64,000 bases of DNA from Anagrus nilaparvatae (GCA_022575985.1 JAKSXM010000137.1:18866001-18930000), one strand, 5' to 3'. Shown: positions 14,814 through 24,900, counted from the first letter of the stretch. Notes: generated from the sequence alone by a model not told the origin. Numbers and translations are program-made.

Positions 14814-14820
14814 TATAAAT
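14814..14820 (+). promoter_or_regulatory. Candidate TATA box of the 14890 gene
   Basis: TATAAAT lies 70 bp upstream of the ATG at 14890. The stretch 'tttaatttaaaatatttttttta' follows and is like the 5' region of the gene at 21986. TATA-like strings are common in this AT-rich DNA, so this is weak alone. Confidence 0.35.
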
Positions 14821-14889
14821 AACGAAATAAAATTTATTTTTACTTTTTAATTTAAAATATTTTTTTTATAGATCAATAAAAATAAAAAA

Positions 14890-15676
14890 ATGAAATCCAA
14901 AATTTTTAGATTTTTATGTTTTGCTGTATTAATTAGTATTGTAGTAAGTTTGAAAGTTAAATTAAACGGTGATGATAAAGATGCTGAAAAAAAAGATGAT
15001 GAAGGTTTTATGTTACCTTTATCAGTGTTTGTAAGGAAAAATAATTTTTATTTTATCAATTTACGATTATTTTAATAATGAATTTTATTTTGTACAGAAA
15101 GCTTTAAGGTCAATTTGTGTATATGTTAGAAGAAATCCTGATTCTTTCAGTAAAGATAAAGAGGTAAATTATTAGTAAATTTTGCAACAAGTGCTTGAAA
15201 TTTATACCCTAAGTGTTTGCATGTCATTAGTGGGTCTGCACGAATTACGTGACGAGAATTTTAAGAATTCTGGCTCTTTTAAGAATAGATAAACAGAAAT
15301 TTTTTTTAGCTTGGGTTGACAAAGAGTTGAAAATTTTAAAAATATGTTACCTTATTTCTGCTTTAATATTTTAATGGATGATTTTTGCATATTTGAGATT
15401 ACGGAAACTGGGTAATAATTATTTTCCAATTTTAAAATCAAAGTTGAAAATTAAGGTTCTTAACTATTTAATCAAACTTTAGAACTTAAAAACTCAAAAC
15501 ATCTAGTACGAACAATAACTTACCCTAAAATCTAAGTTTTACGCACTTGTTGCGTAATATACTCTTTTTCTAACATAGTATAATACAATTAAAATTAATA
15601 TTAATTTATATTTTAATAATATCAGTTTCAGAAATCAATTCGTATAATTTGTAGTATTAGTGCTGTCGACACATAA
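14890..15676 (+). CDS. Small secreted two-cysteine peptide, three exons
   Basis: Not a family I can name. Exons are 14890-15030, 15098-15163 and 15632-15676, all joined in phase 0 (47 + 22 + 14 residues, 83 in total). Exon 1 carries a signal peptide (about residues 1-20, hydrophobic LCFAVLISIVV) and then a charged spacer (GDDKDAEKKDDEG). Exon 2 gives ALRSICVYVRRNPDSF and exon 3 gives IRIICSISAVD, so the mature peptide has two cysteines 21 residues apart. The gene at 27793 has the same three-exon plan, the same 22-codon middle exon and the same cysteine spacing, which supports every splice choice. An AATAAA lies 3 bp after the stop (15680-15685). The role is unknown: secreted and probably helical, with one possible disulfide. 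Reading past the exon 1 donor gives a false 61-residue frame. Confidence 0.72.
15180..15600. other. Second intron of the 14890 gene
   Basis: This 468-bp intron (15164-15631) opens with 'gtaaat' and closes with 'tttcag'. I see no other feature in it. Its last ~150 bp, with the following exon, is the part duplicated at about 17690-17960. Confidence 0.55.
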
Positions 15677-15929
15677 TCCAATAAAAGATTAATTCCAGAT
15701 TAATTGTTAAAAAAACTTGGATCAAAAGAAATCAAAGCAAAATAAAATATTTAATTAAAGAATAAAAAGCAAAAAAAATTTGTTATATAAGTAATTAATA
15801 AAATTTTAATAAATTTATTTGTCTAACATATACAATTTTATATAAAAATATAAACCAACATCATATATACTTTTATCTTTTAATTTCGATTTCTCAATTT
15901 TTGAGGATATAAATGAGCATATAAATGCT

Positions 15930-17230
15930 ATTAATAAGGTTTAACGAGTCAGAAAGCTCAAAAAATGAGATTTAAAATTTTTTTATTTTTAGAAATTTTG
16001 GCTTTATTTTGCCAAAAATTGAAGGGGTTTATATGGAAAAATGTCAGATTTTTTTTTCTCAAATTTTTCGTTATTTGGTACCGAAAACGGTTTGAAACAG
16101 TAAAAAACTTAATCAATACGGCTCCCCGGGTCAAAGAGCCCAAAAAATCTGATATAAATGGATTTATGTGAATTTGAAAAATTTTTGGATTTTACAAATT
16201 TTGGGTTTATTGGTATAAAACCAATTGAAATCGTTAAAACTCATTATAAACCAAGTTTTCTAACCAAAAAAGTGCTAATGAAATGGGGGAACTAGATTTT
16301 CTTAACAATTTTTATTTTGCCAAAAATTCAAGGGGTATATATGGAAAAATGTCATAAAAATTTTTTTTTTAATTTTTCGCTGTTTGGTACCGAAAAAGGT
16401 TTGAAACAATGAAAAACTTAAATCAATATGGTTTTCCTGGTCAGAGAGCCCAAAAAACCTCGTATAAATGGATTTAAGTGAATTTGAAAATTTTTGGATT
16501 TTACAAATTTTGGGTTTATTGGTATATACCAATTGAAATCGTTAAAACACATTATAAACCAAGTTTTCTAACCAAAAAAGTGATAATGAAAGGGGAACTA
16601 GATTTTCTTAACAATTTTTATTTTGGCCAAAATTGAAAGGGGTATATATGAAAAAATGTCAAAAAAATTTTTTGTATAAATTTTTCGCTGTTTGGTACCG
16701 AAAAAGGTTTGAAAAAATAAAAAACTTAAATCAATATGGTTTTCCAGGTCAGAGAGCCCTAAAAACCTCATATAAATGGATTTAAATGAATTTGAAAATT
16801 TTTGGATTTTACAAATTTTGGATTTTTTCGCACAAAATCATTTGAATTACTTAAAACCCATTATAAACCAAGCTTTATAACCAAAAAAGTGCTGATTAAA
16901 TGGGGGAAATGGATTTTTTTAACAATTTTTATTTTTCCAAAAATCGAAAGGAGTATATGAAAAAATGTCAACAAATTTTTTTTTAATTTCTATCTGTTTG
17001 GTACCGAAGATGGTTCAAAACAGTGAAAATCTAAAATCAATATAATTAACAGTTAAAAAAGTATATGAATATGGTTCACTGAGTCAGAAAGCTAAAAAAA
17101 TTTGACATAAATGGATATAAGTGAGATTGAAAATTTTTTCATTTTTATAGATTTGGGCTTTATTTGCATAAAACCATTTTAATTGGTTAAAATTCCTTAT
17201 AAACCAAGTTTTCTAACATCAAAATATGAG
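15930..17230. repeat. Satellite-like tandem array, ~310-bp monomer
   Basis: A unit recurs with landmark motifs 'ggtcaaagagcccaaaaa', 'tttggtaccgaaaa' and 'ccaagttttctaacc'. The 'gtca.agagc' landmark falls at about 15948, 16130, 16441, 16749 and 17083, so the inner spacings are about 308-334 bp. The middle copies are the most alike and the outer ones decay. Open frames of 60-76 codons on both strands are products of the repeat, not genes. The array sits between two copies of a terminal exon (15632 and 17858). Confidence 0.85.
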
Positions 17231-17689
17231 ACCAACCAGAAATGGTTTAGTTAACTTGTGAGTTTATAAAAAATCCCTATTTATTATCATTGAGCCCTGC
17301 GTTTCTAAGCCCAGAAGGTCCATTGGAATAAACGGAAGGTATTAGAGATGTAAATCATAAAATTTTGTGAGAACTTTTAAATATTTTATTTCTATTACCT
17401 AATATTTAAACATTTTAATTTATATATATATAGAATATTTGCTTTAACATCTACTTGAACTTTTAAAAATTATATTTTTACACTATATTTACGAAATGTA
17501 TTTAAAAAAAAAAATTTATTAATTTGATCTATTTTTTTTTAATTAATCTTGTTATTTTAAGTTATCTGTTAAATTTATGATAATTTAATAATGTAAGTTA
17601 TGCTGAGAAATATAAAAAATATCAGGTCTATTATATACCTATATCAGAATGGATTCGCCTAAGATATAAGTTCCTAATCCAATTTGGAC

Positions 17690-17960
17690 AGAGTTTGAGA
17701 ATTAGAAAATTTAAAAGATTCGTTATCATTTAATTAAGTTTGATTAATCATGCTAATCAAATTTTTTAGCACTTGTTACTCAATATATTTTTTACTATTT
17801 AATTTAAAAATAATTAAAATTTATTCTAATTTATACTTTTAATTATAGCAGTTTCAGAAAACAATTTGTATAGTTTCTAGTATTAATGCTGTCGACGTAT
17901 AATCTAATAAAATTTATATCTCGATTAATATATAACACTCAGAGAAAAAGATTAAAAGAA
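17690..17960 (+). repeat. Duplicated terminal-exon segment
   Basis: This segment repeats the region around 15480-15730. Both contain 'gcacttgtt', a T-rich tract, 'agcagtttcag' or 'atcagtttcag' as acceptor, a 45-nt exon ending 'gctgtcgac..ataa', and AATAAA a few bases later. It lies about 2.2 kb downstream of the first copy, across the satellite. Confidence 0.75.
17858..17902 (+). CDS. Duplicate or alternative last exon of the 14890 gene
   Basis: A 45-nt, 15-codon terminal exon with its own 'tttcag' acceptor, a TAA stop and AATAAA at 17906-17911. It encodes KTICIVSSINAVDV, against KSIRIICSISAVDT in the first copy. Phase and length are kept. The cysteine at codon 7 became serine and the arginine at codon 4 became cysteine, so one cysteine remains, three residues earlier. 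No exon 1 or exon 2 copy was seen next to it. It may be an alternative last exon, a leftover of a lost paralogue, or simply dead. The conserved acceptor and poly(A) signal leave it possibly usable. Confidence 0.45.
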   Translation, partial: KTICIVSSINAVDV

Positions 17961-18129
17961 ATTAAAAAAAAAACTTGATTAAAAATATAAATCAAATAAA
18001 TTTATTTTTGTAATATGTATCATAAATATTCAATAAATACTGATAAATTTGTAAAAATTTTTAAACATGATTTTCCACAAATTTAGAATATGATAAACTA
18101 AAAAGTATTATACTAAATACTGGACTCAA

Positions 18130-18640
18130 ATTATAAATTTTAAGAGAATAAATCCAATGAATAAAAATTTTTATTCTGTGTTTTGGCTACATAGAGATTA
18201 AAATATTGCTTAGACTGGTAACACCATAATGTATTTGAAAATCCCCAAAATATGTGTTTTCGTGGCTTGAAATTAAAAATTTTTTGTCCCTAGGTGCTAA
18301 ATTTCTTACCTCACAGAAATTTAGGTAACGAATTATATTTAACTAATACATAAAAATGAAAATTTTTCTTCTGACACTCATAAGCAGATTACAATTACAA
18401 ATTAAATAAAGCAGTAAAAATGGATCTGACTTATTCATATATAAAGGGATTTGTTGACTTATGTGAGCATAACGTAGCATTGAAATTATAATACGAATGG
18501 TGATTTTTCATTAAAATAAATTGTAAATCTGCAAAGTATAACTCATCTCCAGAGTTACATATTCTTGATATTGGATATTCAGATTTAAATAAATAATTTT
18601 TTCCTTGTCATTTTAATTTTTTTAATAAAATTTATATAAT
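18130..18640. repeat. 3' flank of the 18679 gene, duplicated at 23140-23650
   Basis: The run of 'ttttttgtccctag', 'tcacagaaattt.ggtaac' and 'aatctgcaaagtataactc' followed by 'gatttaaataaataatttt' appears in the same order and orientation at about 23150-23650. Both lie just downstream of the minus-strand CHH-like genes, so those two genes arose by a segmental duplication that carried at least 500 bp of 3' flank. Confidence 0.75.
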
Positions 18641-18678
18641 AAATTTATTTAGTATAAATATAAGTTTTTTAAATTATT

Positions 18679-19240
18679 TTACATTTGCAAATTATCACAT
18701 AATCCACCAGCATTTTGACTTTTATTTTTGACTTGTAATTCCTTGATTTTTGAGCATATAAATGCAATACTTTCTTTTCTATTCATTTTTGTTTCTTTGG
18801 ATAAATACTTATAATTAAACTTAGCATCAGCTCCGACTAAATCTTTAATATAACTTTCAGTTAGTGGTAATTTGTCTTTTTCGTTTAAGGTTTCAACACA
18901 AGGACGGAAGTATTCATTTCGAAAGCAATTAGCTCTGAAACAAAAAATTAATTTTATTTTAGCTTAATGAAATATTTTTCAAATTAAATTTATATTCAAA
19001 TAGAAAATTTTACCTGCATTTATCAACAACCTCAGGTTCTCTAAACTGATCAGCACAATCCTCACAGAAATAGTAAAGACGACTAAATTTTGGTTTATGA
19101 TCATTCTTTAAATTTGGACATCCGTGAGTTTTCCAAACCTTTTCAGGAACTTCTCTGTCTATTTGACCAGATGCAATTAAAAATAAACATGTTATTATAA
19201 ACATGCAAAATGTTGCTTTTAAATTTATATTAAAAGACAT
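18679..19240 (-). CDS. CHH/ITP-like secreted peptide, eight cysteines
   Basis: A two-exon gene: 19014-19240, then 18679-18934; the intron (18935-19013) splits the arginine codon after the fourth cysteine (phase 2). The product has 160 residues. Residues 1-25 form a signal peptide ending near ASG. Mature cysteines run C-x17-C-x2-C-x12-C-x3-C-x8-C, with FCEDCADQFREPEVVDKCR and NCFRNEYFRPC as landmarks. This is the crustacean hyperglycaemic hormone / ion transport peptide pattern, and the intron position is the one that family uses. After the core comes an extension of about 70 residues with two more cysteines (FICSKIKEL and GLCDNL). I see no dibasic-flanked precursor peptide and no C-terminal amidation glycine. 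The nearest paralogues are at 23733 (same strand) and 26006 (an inverted, broken copy). Secretion and fold are well supported; hormone or effector/venom role is not decided by sequence. Confidence 0.85.
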
Positions 19241-19286
19241 TATCTACGACTTGTTATACCGCTCGTTATAATAAATTTCTGTAAAC

Positions 19287-19318
19287 TAAAAATATAATAG
19301 ATTTTTTCTCAATTTATA
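19287..19318 (-). promoter_or_regulatory. TATA box and initiator of the 18679 gene
   Basis: On the minus strand TATAAATTGAGAAA begins at 19318 and TTTTTAGTTTA follows. The A of TTAGTT (19287) is 32 bp from the first T of the TATA box. The implied 5' UTR is 47 nt. The same layout precedes the genes at 21986 and 23733 and the pseudogene at 26006. Confidence 0.7.
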
Positions 19319-19339
19319 CTTAAATTATTTTAACCATTT

Positions 19340-19930
19340 TCGGAAATTTTTTATTTTTTATTTGCGAATATAAATATTAATAACCTACTTTTTTTCATAC
19401 CTTAACTCTATGTTTGATAAAGATATTTATCATTGTCCGTGCTAAATTCAAAATTTATTAATTTTTATTAGAAATAATTAATAATAAAATTTTGTTACGA
19501 CCTAGTTGGATCTTATTATAATTATTAATCTTATTGATTTTTTGCTCATATTTGATACGTGGATAAAAATCCATATCTCATTGAGTAAACATACCTAGTA
19601 ATTTGAAACAAAATTTTATTATAAATTTTATAACTGGACGTAACCTAAATTAAAATTTAAAAAATTAAATATAAAACTTGGAAAATGGGGTTCAGTGGGA
19701 CAGTGAATAAGATTACTTTTCAGCATTTAGTCTCATAAGCCGGCCTATGCTTAGAAAATAGATAAACAAATAAAAAAGAACTAATTGAGGTAAAAGTCTA
19801 CTTCTCTAGGTCAAAGATCAATTCAAGCCTTTCATGGGTCTATGAGTCCACAATCCACTGCGTTATTATTTGCTGACATATTCCTAAAGTTTCAAAGCGA
19901 GGACAAACTACATTTTTTTTTGCATTACTC
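19340..19930. repeat. 5' flank shared in inverted form with 25430-25930
   Basis: From the promoter up to about 19715, this region is the reverse complement of about 25500-25930: both contain 'ggttacgtcca.gta' / 'tactggacgtaacc' type strings and the 'cacgaacaatgata' block. The homology resumes at 21260-21360, so about 1.5 kb (including the LINE at 19950-21195) entered this copy after the duplication or was lost from the other. Confidence 0.65.
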
Positions 19931-19949
19931 CACATATACATTATAAATC

Positions 19950-21195
19950 AGTACAGCCACACTGAGTGTAATTAATTCAATGAATGTCGACTCATTTAAT
20001 GTTTGCGCATCTCCTGTTTATGCTTTAAGATATCTTGAAGTTATTGAAAAAGTACAGCTGAATTTCTTTAAAAGGCTTCTCAACCTGCCGCAAAATACAC
20101 CCAGCTATGCGGTCAGATTAGAGGTCGGAAAACCACCTCTAAAAGCTATTATTTTTGAGCGCATCCTGGATTTAATTATTAATATATTAAAAATGCCTGA
20201 ACATAGATATCCAAGAATATGTCTAATGAAGCAGCTGACTTTTGCCAACACTGATTATAATACCGATAAAAATATCAAATATAATTGGGTAGCTCAGATA
20301 AAAAGAATCTTTTTGGTTCCGATTGGTCAAGAATCGTTATTAATCAAACCATCTTGGGAAAAATTAATTTTAAATAAAGAACAACTTTGCAAGGATTATA
20401 TTGAATATTTATACAAGGTTGATCTCGAAAAAGTACAAAACTCAACTACCTTGATGATTTATAAATCACTTAAACTAGATAGATCCACACAAAAATATCT
20501 CAACTTAAACACTCCCATAAAATTATACAGGATAATGGCACAAATCAGGCTTTTAAATGAAAGAAATTGTAGATTAATAACAGATAACAAAGTTCATTCA
20601 CTGTCAGATGAAGAAATATGCCATAACTGTAATAAGTCCAGTGGTATATTTCACCAAATTGTTGATTGTGAAGTTTTTAAAGAAAAAAGAGAATCATCCA
20701 AGCTACCCATGATAAATGATGATACACTAGATATATTTCAGATATTAGAAAATCCAGACAGAAAGCAAGTTAATTTATTTATAGCTCTCATTAAACATAT
20801 ACTGTATAAGCGAAATCAAATATTCTTATAGTTTCAATTTTAAAGTGTTAGTGTAAGTGAAAAAGTTCCAAATAATATTGACTTATAAACATATAAAGAC
20901 AATTAGTGAAACTAAGTGTGCAAATATTTAAGTAAAAAAAAAAAGAAAATATTGTTATGATCTATTATTTATTTATATATATGTGACTAATAAACAAATT
21001 ATTGTTGTACTATACGAAAATTTCTATTGTAAATTTGATATAATGTAAAGAAATATATATATATATTTTGTTTGTTTCTTTCTAGAATTTTAATTGAACA
21101 ATGTAAGTAGCTTACGTACTATGTAAAATTTTAAACTTTTATATTGCTATTGTACTCTTTTTTTAAAGAAAAACAATAAAAGCATCTTACCTACC
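19950..21195 (+). mobile_element. 5'-truncated non-LTR retrotransposon (LINE)
   Basis: A 13-bp direct repeat, TACATTATAAATC, flanks it at 19937-19949 and 21196-21208, a target-site duplication. The body starts inside the ORF2 reading frame, as expected for 5' truncation, and ends with AATAAA and a 'cttacctacc' tail. The TSD is still perfect and the reading frame uninterrupted, so the insertion is fairly recent. Confidence 0.85.
19980..20831 (+). CDS. LINE ORF2 C-terminal fragment
   Basis: A 283-residue open frame; the frame is open back to the element's truncated end at 19950, so the ATG is internal rather than a true start. It holds the region after the reverse-transcriptase catalytic core: the FFKRLLNLPQNTPSYAVRLE motif typical of insect LINE ORF2 proteins, and a C-terminal zinc-knuckle-like C-x2-C-x7-H-x4-C (CHNC to HQIVDC, about residues 214-230). 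The YADD catalytic block and the endonuclease are missing. It cannot retrotranspose on its own and is not a host gene. It is the longest open frame in the window. Confidence 0.85.
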   Translation: MNVDSFNVCASPVYALRYLEVIEKVQLNFFKRLLNLPQNTPSYAVRLEVGKPPLKAIIFERILDLIINILKMPEHRYPRICLMKQLTFANTDYNTDKNIKYNWVAQIKRIFLVPIGQESLLIKPSWEKLILNKEQLCKDYIEYLYKVDLEKVQNSTTLMIYKSLKLDRSTQKYLNLNTPIKLYRIMAQIRLLNERNCRLITDNKVHSLSDEEICHNCNKSSGIFHQIVDCEVFKEKRESSKLPMINDDTLDIFQILENPDRKQVNLFIALIKHILYKRNQIFL

Positions 21196-21254
21196 TACAT
21201 TATAAATCGTACTTGGACTGGAATGTTTTTGAATCATATTTAGGCAAACTTATA

Positions 21255-21900
21255 ATAGAAATAAAAATATCTTTGATGATTCGAATATTAATGTAGATCT
21301 ACATAAATAGGATACAAAATAAAATACCATCGAGTATAATATTTAAAAATAATTTTATTTATGGTAAATCTTAACTCTATCAAATATCAATGTATTTAAA
21401 ATCATAAAAAATTAAAAGGATTAAAAAAGATTTTTCTAACAGGTTCAAAATTGGAATCAGGCTTCTGAGGGCATGTAGGCACTCAATATTAAAAAATTTT
21501 TTGCGGGGGCCGATAGGCCGTACATACTGTACCTGGACGATAAGGTGGTTTATGATAGTCAAAAATGATAAATTCCTAATACCTATGGTTTTCTTTGCCA
21601 CTTATTACAAAAACAAAATTATAAGTTATAAAAATTTAATTTGACTTTATTTTGACAATTTTTCCTCATTTAACCCAATCTTAATCAACCATATATTAAT
21701 TTAATAAATTTAGCACGAAAAATAATGTGAACAAACAACTTTATCAAATTTTTAGTTAGAAATTCATTAAAATTAATTATTTTTAAATTATAAAAAAAAA
21801 ATATTAGTTGGAAAAAAATTTAGGCTAATATATTATTCTTTTTAATTTTGCAAAAAAATATAAAAAGAAATAAAAAAACACTTGTTTAAATAATAATTAA
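21255..21900. other. Intergenic between LINE and the 21986 gene
   Basis: About 21260-21360 continues the sequence shared in reverse with 25430-25520. The rest is AT-rich without a supported gene. A 73-codon minus-strand frame (21380-21601) has no signal or domain and is not called. Confidence 0.4.
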
Positions 21901-21902
21901 AC

Positions 21903-21934
21903 TATAAATTAAGAAACATTCTTCTGAATTTTTA
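21903..21934 (+). promoter_or_regulatory. TATA box and initiator of the 21986 gene
   Basis: TATAAATTAAGAAA starts at 21903, and the A of TTTTTAGTTTAAAATATTT is at 21934, again 32 bp apart. 'TTATAACGAGC' follows, as in the 18679 and 26006 copies. The implied 5' UTR is 52 nt. Confidence 0.7.
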
Positions 21935-21985
21935 GTTTAAAATATTTTTTTATAACGAGCACTATAATTACAAGCAAATTTAAAA

Positions 21986-22440
21986 ATGTATTCAAAAACC
22001 TCAATTTCCATGCTTATAGCATGTTTTTGTTTAATAGTATCAGTTAGCGCCTACAAAAGTAAAAATATTTATGAAAATCATCAATGTAAAGCTCGTTTGG
22101 ATGGTCAAAAATATAGTTTTCTTTATAATTTTTGTAATAATTGCAAAATTAATAAGAACAAATTAGAGGGTTATATTGGTCTATGCAGGTATAAAATTGA
22201 TTAATTTATTAATAATATTACTTAATGTTATTTTATTTTTATTACATTAATTTTATTAATTTTAGAGCTAATTGTTTTACTACTGATTATTTTAAAGAAT
22301 GTATCGATTCTTTAGGAGTATCGGATGATACAATTGAAACAATTAAAACTTATATCAAAGAATTACACGGAGCTCCACCTGTGATTAATTTCAAACGTTT
22401 TAACAAAAAGGATATTAAAAAGAGTCAAAATTCATTGTAA
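21986..22440 (+). CDS. CHH/ITP-like secreted peptide, short form with six cysteines
   Basis: Exons are 21986-22188 and 22266-22440, with a phase 2 intron splitting the arginine codon after the fourth cysteine. The product has 125 residues. The signal peptide is about residues 1-22 (LIACFCLIVSVSA). Mature cysteines follow C-x15-C-x2-C-x13-C-x3-C-x8-C. The exon 2 landmarks NCFTTDYFKEC and IKELHGAPP are very like insect ion transport peptide. It is on the opposite strand to its two nearest paralogues. It ends about 30 residues early: the next 36 bases after TAA (22441-22476) still align with the codons that give the extension and its seventh cysteine in the paralogues, but carry a stop. So the long form is ancestral and this one lost its tail. 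No amidation signal is seen. Separate ORFs over the two exons are parts of one gene. Confidence 0.83.
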
Positions 22441-22479
22441 AGTTTCAGTTTTATTCTCAGAAATTGAGAAATCACATGA

Positions 22480-23140
22480 ATTAATAAATTAATTTTTAAT
22501 AGTAACATTAAAAAGCCTAGGATTCCTTGCTTATACATAGAATCTTGTATACTTTTTTGTACAGAAATTTATAATTATTTTACTATCAATTAATTATGCA
22601 ATAAAATTTAAATAAATTAATGTTAATTCAAATACTGAAAGTTATTTATTTATCATATTTTACACTGATACCAAAATCATATTCTTTCAAATTTTCTTCT
22701 GCCCAAAAAACGTTTAACGTTTTTAGTTAATAGTATGGATCAAATGAGAGTTTTTTCGAGTTAGAACCTATTGGATCTGAAAATAACAAAACAAAGTGGC
22801 TATAAATTGTATAATATTTCTTTATAACAATTCTTCCCCTAATAGTGGTTCTAACTTAAACAGTAGCAGTTGAAAAATATCCATTGCAACCATAACTTTA
22901 TTCAATACTCATAAATGTATTATAAAATAATATAGCTGGGATTCAAAAGTAGTATATCTAATTAAATTTCGATTTTGGAGTTTTTATAATCATATTTTTC
23001 GCTGTGTTCTATCTGTCAAAATTACTCTTTTTCTTAACTTAGAATAATTGGCTGCTGCTATTTTATTGTAATTGCTATTTTTAATTTTGAAAAAATGTTT
23101 GGAACAAGTTGTAAAAACTTTTCAACTTCTAAGAGTATTG
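22480..23140. other. Intergenic, 3' of the 21986 gene
   Basis: AATAAA-type signals occur near 22480 and 22598. The remainder is AT-rich with no supported gene. Confidence 0.4.
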
Positions 23141-23650
23141 TGCTAAATATTGGTCTCAAAATATTAATTTTAACATAAAATAAATTTTTTGGCTAAATTG
23201 AGATTATAATATTGGTAGGATAATGTACAGTGTACTCATAGGTGAAAAGCAGATATAAACCTACCATATTATTTATGAAAATGCCCATAACGTGTCTCTT
23301 TATGGCTTGAATAAAAACTTTAAAAATCTGATGAAAGGAGGACAAGGTTCAACATTTTTTGTCCCTAGAGGGCTTTTTTCTTAGCTCACAGAAATTTGGG
23401 TAACAAATACCTAGAGATACCGAATGTAGCCAATTCAAATTTTGCTGAATATTTTTATGATTAGACATGTTTTAGGTAAAACCATTTAAAATAAATTTTC
23501 CCTAAGTATAAATACATGGATAAATTTAAGAAATGCGTAAATGAGAATTTTTTTATGAAAATAAATTGTGAATCTGCAAAGTATAACTCGTATCCAGATT
23601 CACACATTATTGGTATTTGGTAGTGAGATTTAAATAAATAATTTTCCTCT
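23140..23650. repeat. 3' flank of the 23733 gene, duplicated at 18130-18640
   Basis: This is the second copy of the block downstream of the minus-strand CHH-like genes, with 'ttttttgtccctag' near 23360 and 'aatctgcaaagtataactcg' near 23570. It carries about 60-100 bp of extra sequence relative to the other copy. Confidence 0.7.
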
Positions 23651-23732
23651 TTATATTTTTAATAATCAATTTAATTAAAATTTATTTTTTAAATTAAATT
23701 GAAACAGACATTGGTAATTTTTTTACAAATAA

Positions 23733-24328
23733 TTATACAGTTTTACATATAGCACTTATATTATTACTTTCAAGATTTTTTAATTTTTGCCATTCCTTGA
23801 TTTTTGAACATAAATATGAAAGGCTGTCTTTGTTAGATTTTTCTATACCCTTGATATTAGTTAAACGTTTATAAGTATGGCTTGGTTCAACTCCACTAAG
23901 TTCTTTAATTAAATCATTAAATTTAGGTAAATCATCACGTAAAAGTATACGATTCACACAATCGTTGAATGCACTTGTAAGAAAGCAATTAGAACTAAAA
24001 ACAAAATTATAATACAATATTTAGTTTAAATATTTATATTTTAATTTAATATATTTTAAATATATTTTAATCAGAAAATTAAATAATAAATTATAAAATT
24101 TTACCTGCACTTATCATATATCTCATCTGAAAAGTCGTTTACATTATGACATACTACACAAACAGTGTGAAGCATATCATATTTCGTAACGTTCAAAGGA
24201 TTCTTACATTTATGATCTTTTCGAATCTCTTCTCTATAAATAATTCTTTCCTCAAATCGGTAGCAATTTACTGATATAATTAATAAAGAGCATCCTATAA
24301 ACATGCAAATTATATTTTTTGAAAACAT
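23733..24328 (-). CDS. CHH/ITP-like secreted peptide, eight cysteines
   Basis: Exons are 24105-24328 and 23733-23994, with a phase 2 intron after the fourth cysteine as in its paralogues. The product has 161 residues. The signal peptide is about residues 1-22 (MFIGCSLLIISVNC). Mature cysteines run C-x15-C-x2-C-x13-C-x3-C-x8-C, with VCVVC and NCFLTSAFNDC as landmarks. An extension of about 70 residues follows, with YLCSKIKEW and AICKTV giving cysteines seven and eight. Compared with the 18679 gene the core is strongly diverged while the cysteines and the SKIKE motif are kept, which suggests fast evolution on a fixed scaffold. No prohormone spacer or amidation site is seen. A start at 24017 would lie in the intron and is rejected. 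Confidence 0.84.
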
Positions 24329-24372
24329 TTTTAAACTTTTTACTGTGTTCGTGATAAAGAAATATTTTAAAC

Positions 24373-24404
24373 TAAAAATTCAGAGTAACGTTTCTCAATT
24401 TATA
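24373..24404 (-). promoter_or_regulatory. TATA box and initiator of the 23733 gene
   Basis: On the minus strand TATAAATTGAGAAAC begins at 24404, and the A of TTTTTAGTTTAAAATATTT is at 24373, 32 bp apart. The implied 5' UTR is 45 nt. Confidence 0.7.
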
Positions 24405-24429
24405 GTCAAATTCTTTAAAAGATTTTTGG

Positions 24430-24900
24430 AATTGTTTTTTATTTTTTTGCACATTTCTACATAATTTTTTTTTTCATTGAAATATATTTTTGATAACAAA
24501 AATATTAACGCTAAATGTCTATATTTCTAAAAATTTTGATAAAATTTAATACAATAATATTAGTAAGTAAGTGGATGAATGGGGTAAAAAGGAGAATCAG
24601 TAAAGAATTTTTTTCGCTCAAAGCAGCTAAAAAAAAAACAACAAAAAACGCTGCCAAGTAATTGGCACTATGGTTCCTCATTAACAATTACAAAAGTTCT
24701 TAATAGTATATTTTACCTAGTAAAAATGATAATTCTATAAATATTAGTACTTTCAGAGAAAATAATTAAGCATTACGTATACCAAAAGAAAAATAATATA
24801 GCTGTTTTTTAAAATTTTTTTATGGATAGAAAAATTAAGTATCCGATTCGATAGATATCGAGTAAAAACCATACCTTCAGATATTAGTATTTTTGTAGAA
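24430..24900. other. Intergenic, no gene seen
   Basis: AT-rich sequence between the 23733 gene and the exon 2 fragment at 24913. The 77-codon minus-strand frame at 24753-24986 runs across the fragment boundary and shows no protein-like pattern. Confidence 0.4.

Noticed and set aside
15958..16532. Open frames of 61-76 codons on both strands
   Set aside because: They lie inside the ~310-bp satellite array and change with its units; no signal, promoter or splice partner.
22225..22265. ATG at 22225 as an independent gene start
   Set aside because: Intron sequence before the second exon of the 21986 gene; the acceptor at 22264-22265 explains the frame.
24017..24017. Upstream ATG (MYYNFVFSS) as start of the 23733 exon
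   Set aside because: It lies in the intron. The 'ttttttag' acceptor at 23995-23996 and the signal-peptide exon at 24105-24328 give a frame-consistent CHH-like protein.
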